A stretch of DNA of 64,000 nucleotides from the NCBI GenBank assembly GCA_028554645.1, contig JAQOOI010000021.1, positions 930,001-994,000 of the forward strand. Direction: 5' to 3'. The position numbers were made by a program, and so were the translations under genes. Origin of the DNA: Omphalotus guepiniiformis (Eukaryota; Basidiomycota; Agaricomycetes; Agaricales; Omphalotaceae). The notes under the pieces were generated by a model. That model saw only the letters and a list, made by a program, of their open reading frames with translations. It was not told where the DNA came from and did no database searches. Positions 60,470-64,000 of the stretch are shown one piece after another; position 1 is the stretch's first letter, and the number at the start of each line of letters is the position of its first letter.

Positions 60470-62677
60470 TCAACGCTGATGATCCCAAGGGCTAGAGTAT
60501 CGCGGTTGAGACTGATATGATGGTGGGGCATACGCAGCTTGTGGCGGGTCGTACAATTGCTGTCCCCATTCTCCTTCATGATCGTACCGTTGGTCATATT
60601 GACTATACGGCGGGATAGGCGCAGATCCATGTTGTCCATCGACAGGAACACGGAGATCATTCAGCTGGCTATATGCGCCTCCCGATCTCATGCCCCATGC
60701 GGCACTCGGTGGTATCTTTTTATTGGTTTGTCTGCGTCGTAAGCAGCAAGCAGCGAAGGACAGAATGAGAGCTAAGGCTCCGGCTCCGATGGCTAGTGCG
60801 ATATAAATCGTTTTTGTGCGGTCAGAGCCAGAGGATGAGTTGTTGTCATCGTTGGTGCTATTATTGGGGGCTCCGAGGGTTTGAGTGCCAGTTGTATCGT
60901 CGCCGTTTAGACGGACTGTGACAAAGTCGGAATGGGCTGCATTGTAAAATTTCTAATGAATATGCAGGAAACCCCACGAGTAGATAGTGCATTTACCTTC
61001 TGCGAGATCAGTCGTCGAAAGGAACTGCAGATAAGGATCACCTCGTTGAGATTCAGATGTTCCAGCGATGAAATCGCCATAATTGAAGAGAGCGTATACG
61101 TTTCGAACTAATCAATGCATTAGTTGTGAGATATTAGAACGGGGAAATATCACGTACTGAAGGACATCCCTAATATGATGTCGTATGTAGGATCATTGCC
61201 GACATCAAAGGAAATAGGTTGGAACTATAATCAAGGCGCATAGTCAGAACAGCTCATAAGGCAGAAGAAAAGGCAAGACATACCAGGCCTATGCACGAGT
61301 CTTGCCCATTGGAGTTTTTAATGCCAGAGAGACCAAGAATCGAGGGATCACTGAAACGGGCATGAGCCGTCGGTACAAGTCGGGAGGATGCTGATCTTAC
61401 AGGGTAGCATCAAGCGGATGAATTGGATAACGAACCCCGCCGATTTTGAATGTCAAGTTGACCTCGATATCACACGGTACAATCCATGTAGTGCCCACGC
61501 CGGTGACATTGGTGTATTCCGCGCCGGAGAATCTGCTATAGAATGCACTTGCGACAGACTTGGAAGTGATAGCGCAATTAGTCTGGGAGGGATAGCTGAC
61601 GATGAAAGATGATTGTGCTTACTTGGGCACTTGACTCAGAGAGAAACCAGTATCAAGAACCGCAGTTGCTTGTTTGTTATTCGAAGTACTATCCACTTCT
61701 GTAGTGATGGATATGGACTGGTTGTCCGGTCCAATGATCCCATCACTGTCAAGCAGAATCTGGAAGTGCTGGTCACCGGTATCGTGGATAGACACTTGGG
61801 TTACATTCATTTTGGGCTGACTAGTTACTTCGCCAAGGTTGCCTGTGTCTAGTACTTCGCCGATGGTGATGTTTCCAGGAAAGGTGTCACTCGGGTCTAT
61901 ATAGGGGACAATTTAGAAGTCAGAATGTCGTTCCACAACACAGCAACAAGGAAAGTACCTTCCAGTCGGCCAAGATTAACCGTGATATAATTTGGTGTTG
62001 AAGTGTTTTGGAGGAATATACGATCGCAGACGGAAGCACCAGTCGTATTGGGAATGGTACCATAGATATTTGAACCGGAGCTGGGCCCAAGGCCTATAAG
62101 ACCTTGACCGGATGGATTAGATGAGTCGGGAGTAACCTCTACTGTAAGAATATGAGCTACACTGTCTTCGTATAACTGGAATGGCGCTCACAGAAAGCCT
62201 GATTCGATACAGTATATCCAAGAAAGTCCAAACTCGCGGTCTTGATAGGTCCTATTGCCTAATTCAGTCGAGCCTCAAGGCTGCAACACAGTTCACAGAC
62301 GTACCCGTTACAGACCCTACTGCATAAGACACCCCACTCGTCTTCCCAGTATTCACAGCATTCGATACGGACCCTGCCACCCATAGATCAGCGCTAGAAG
62401 AAAGGGTGATGTTGTTAGCACCGCATAGGAGGCTAATGCGAAATCATGATTCGTACCTCCCAGTATCAATGAGCACAGAGAAGGAGTCCCCGTTCAGCGT
62501 CACATTCGTAAAGTAGCTGATGTCTGCCGAGTTATTGAGGGCCGAGCTACCCGCTACGCTGTCTCTTCGTAGCAGATGCGGCGAATTTCGGCGACCCGCT
62601 ACTTGAAGTCGCAGAGCATTAGTGAAGCCGACTAGAGATAATGGTATAATGAGACATGATGAATAGGACAACTTCAT
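60470..62677 (-). CDS. Pepsin-like aspartic protease with C-terminal transmembrane anchor
   Basis: Ten exons: 62677-62457, 62393-62305, 62251-62192, 62141-61959, 61896-61623, 61547-61401, 61350-61284, 61224-61158, 61107-60997 and 60936-60470; 561 residues. It has a signal peptide (LSYSSCLIIPLSLVGFTNA). The first active site is LIDTGSADLW and the second AVLDTGFSLSQVP, the two Asp of the A1 family. Between them are YAVGSVTG and GLIGLGPSSGSNIYG. After the C-lobe (WIVPCDIEVNLTF, YDIILGMSF) there is a Ser/Asn-rich stalk, one transmembrane segment (IYIALAIGAGALALILSFAA), a CCLRRR stop-transfer, and a ~110-residue cytosolic tail rich in Tyr, Gln and Pro. This suggests a plasma-membrane or wall-facing protease like yapsins. 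The exon 5/6 junction is uncertain (see findings). Confidence 0.9.
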
Positions 62678-63375
62678 GAAGGGAGGCAGAAAGAAGAATA
62701 AAGAGAAGAAGGGGATGGTGGGGGCCTGGAAACTTTTTGAATGGTGGAAAGGCAGTGCAGAGCGTGTCCCTGTCTGACCATTTCACCTGAAACTGGCACA
62801 AGGCCGGCGCTCAAATTATTACTGAGGACTCAATGTCTATAGTTCAAAGTTGCACAGCTGTAAGTATCTCTTGTTGAAAGACCGGAACAGCCTCAGATGT
62901 CAAGTACTATAGTATCTTAAGGATGCTCTACGGCGAATGGTTGCGCAGATGAGAATCATTTACGAGATTGCAGATGAATATCACTGGCGCAGGGTGCGAC
63001 TGTTGAGCAGGTTTTAATAACTTTAAGTGTACTCACAGATTCGTCTCAGTGCATGATACACTGGTGAAACTCATGAATTTTCTGCGTTGAAGAGACTTTG
63101 AAGAGAATTGAATATATGCACTTTGCTGGATTAGTATTATTAAATAGATAGACTACTCAATCGAGGGTCGAGGCTATAATTATAGTTCTAGCCACGTGCG
63201 AAATATCTCGCAGCTCCTACTAGTACTGTAACTCTTCCATCTCCCCCGTCAAATTCCAGCTCTTTCACCTTCATTTCCTATACTCACCTTCTTTTTTCGA
63301 GCTGAATTTGTTTATCATCTTCAGCTCAGTCTTCTTCTAACTACCTGGACATACTTCCATCATTCTCTACATCGA
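62678..63375. promoter_or_regulatory. Divergent promoter region of two aspartic protease genes
   Basis: About 700 bp between the head-to-head protease starts. It contains a CT-rich tract (about 63234-63295) just upstream of the plus-strand ATG. I see no gene. Confidence 0.5.
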
Positions 63376-64000
63376 ATGCGCTCTTTCATCTCTCCACTTT
63401 CGTTGTTACTGGCGGGTTTCGACTTCTACCCTTTCGTTTCTGCTGTGAACATTCCCTTTCAAGTCGTCACAGGCAACCCTTTAAGTAGTGTCAGTCGTCG
63501 CGCGACTACGACTATACCAATAACGAACTCGGGAAATGCCCAATACATTGCAAATGTAACACTTGCAGGTGTGCAGGTCCGTGTCATATTGGATACGGGA
63601 AGCTCCGATCTATTTTAATTATTCTTATTATTTTCTGACGCTATCTTAAGCTCCGATCTATGGGTCAATTTTCCATCTACACCCCCTACTACAACTGACA
63701 CTGGAGAATCACTCTCACTGTCGTACGCAATTGGTTCAGCCAAAGGTCTGGTCGATGTTCAAAAGATATCTTCTCGATAGTTCTAATGCAGCGTTACTTC
63801 AGGCAACATACACACGGCGTCACTGCAGTTTGATGACTACACAGTAGATGACCAGGCGTTTCGTACGTTGCACATACACCCTTCGCAGATCAGATCTCCA
63901 ATTCCTTTATAGTACTTGTTACCGACTCCAGCTCTTTTTCCTCCAACATCCACAGTCAAGGGTACGATGGTCTTCTTGGCCTGGGCCCGAATGACGGCAG
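63376..64000 (+). CDS. Pepsin-like aspartic protease, 3'-truncated by window, with damaged first intron
   Basis: Partial paralogue of the protease at 60470-62677, on the opposite strand. The start has a signal peptide (FISPLSLLLAGFDFYPFVSA). The first active site is VRVILDTGSSDLW, followed by LSYAIGSAKG, HTASLQFDDYTVDDQAF, then YDGLLGLGPNDG at the edge. Exons that fit: 63376-63602, 63651-63745, 63803-63862 and 63913 to beyond 64000. The first intron, expected after the DTGS codon as in the paralogue, has a branch site (CTGAC) and an AG acceptor but no GT donor; a copy of the next exon's first bases occupies that position. Unless a non-canonical splice occurs, translation stops at TAA after 80 residues. 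So the gene may be a young pseudogene, or the sequence may contain an error here. Confidence 0.75.

Overview
This is a nuclear genomic segment from a filamentous basidiomycete, most likely an Agaricomycete. Genes are split by many very short introns (mostly 45-65 nt, GT...AG, with CTNAN branch points). Intergenic gaps are short, and several families have an agaric flavour: BTB proteins, F-box-like/Cys-His proteins, arrestin-like proteins, a 7-TM rhodopsin-like protein and membrane-anchored pepsin-like proteases. The genus cannot be named from the sequence alone. I rebuilt 26 gene models by hand; a 27th runs off the right edge. In every complete model the exon lengths sum to a multiple of three, which is a strong internal check.

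Layout. 1-7.2 kb: BTB/POZ protein (-), aldo/keto reductase with a C-terminal hydrophobic anchor (+), and an unrecognised conserved-looking protein (-). 8-14.5 kb: ribonucleotide reductase large subunit (+), convergent with a DEAH-box helicase of the DHX33/Dhr2 type (-). 15.4-25.6 kb: arrestin-like protein 1 (-), the complete two-module ergothioneine synthase Egt1 (-), a DHHC palmitoyltransferase (-), and a thioesterase-like protein (+). 25.7-34.6 kb: three F-box-like/Cys-His paralogues A, B and C (all -), a WD40 DCAF5-like gene (+) between A and B, and a small 128-residue protein (+). B and C are a recent tandem duplication that left a broken 5' end of the small gene between them.

34.9-44.8 kb: queuosine salvage protein (+), CreA/Mig1-type C2H2 regulator (-) with a long upstream region, and an FMN-dependent alpha-hydroxy-acid oxidase/lactate monooxygenase (-). 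46.3-55.9 kb: Snf5/Sfh1 chromatin remodelling subunit (-) and a family X DNA polymerase (+) starting only 56 bp apart, then a 7-TM protein (-), a severin/fragmin-type gelsolin protein (+), an alpha/beta hydrolase (+) and arrestin-like protein 2 (-). 56.5-64 kb: a membrane protein (-), dynactin p62/DCTN4 (-), and two pepsin-like aspartic proteases head to head, the second truncated by the window and carrying a destroyed 5' splice site.

The genes do not form one pathway or cluster; most are housekeeping functions (dNTP supply, ribosome biogenesis, chromatin, base excision repair, cytoskeleton, tRNA-queuine recycling, carbon regulation, redox protection). The unusual biology is in gene structure: in-frame microexons of 4, 12, 12, 14, 19 and 19 nt, two GC-AG introns, one apparent GT-TG intron, a splice donor overwritten by a copy of the next exon, and a tandem duplication caught with its breakpoint. 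I found no complete transposon, CRISPR array, rRNA, tRNA or prophage.
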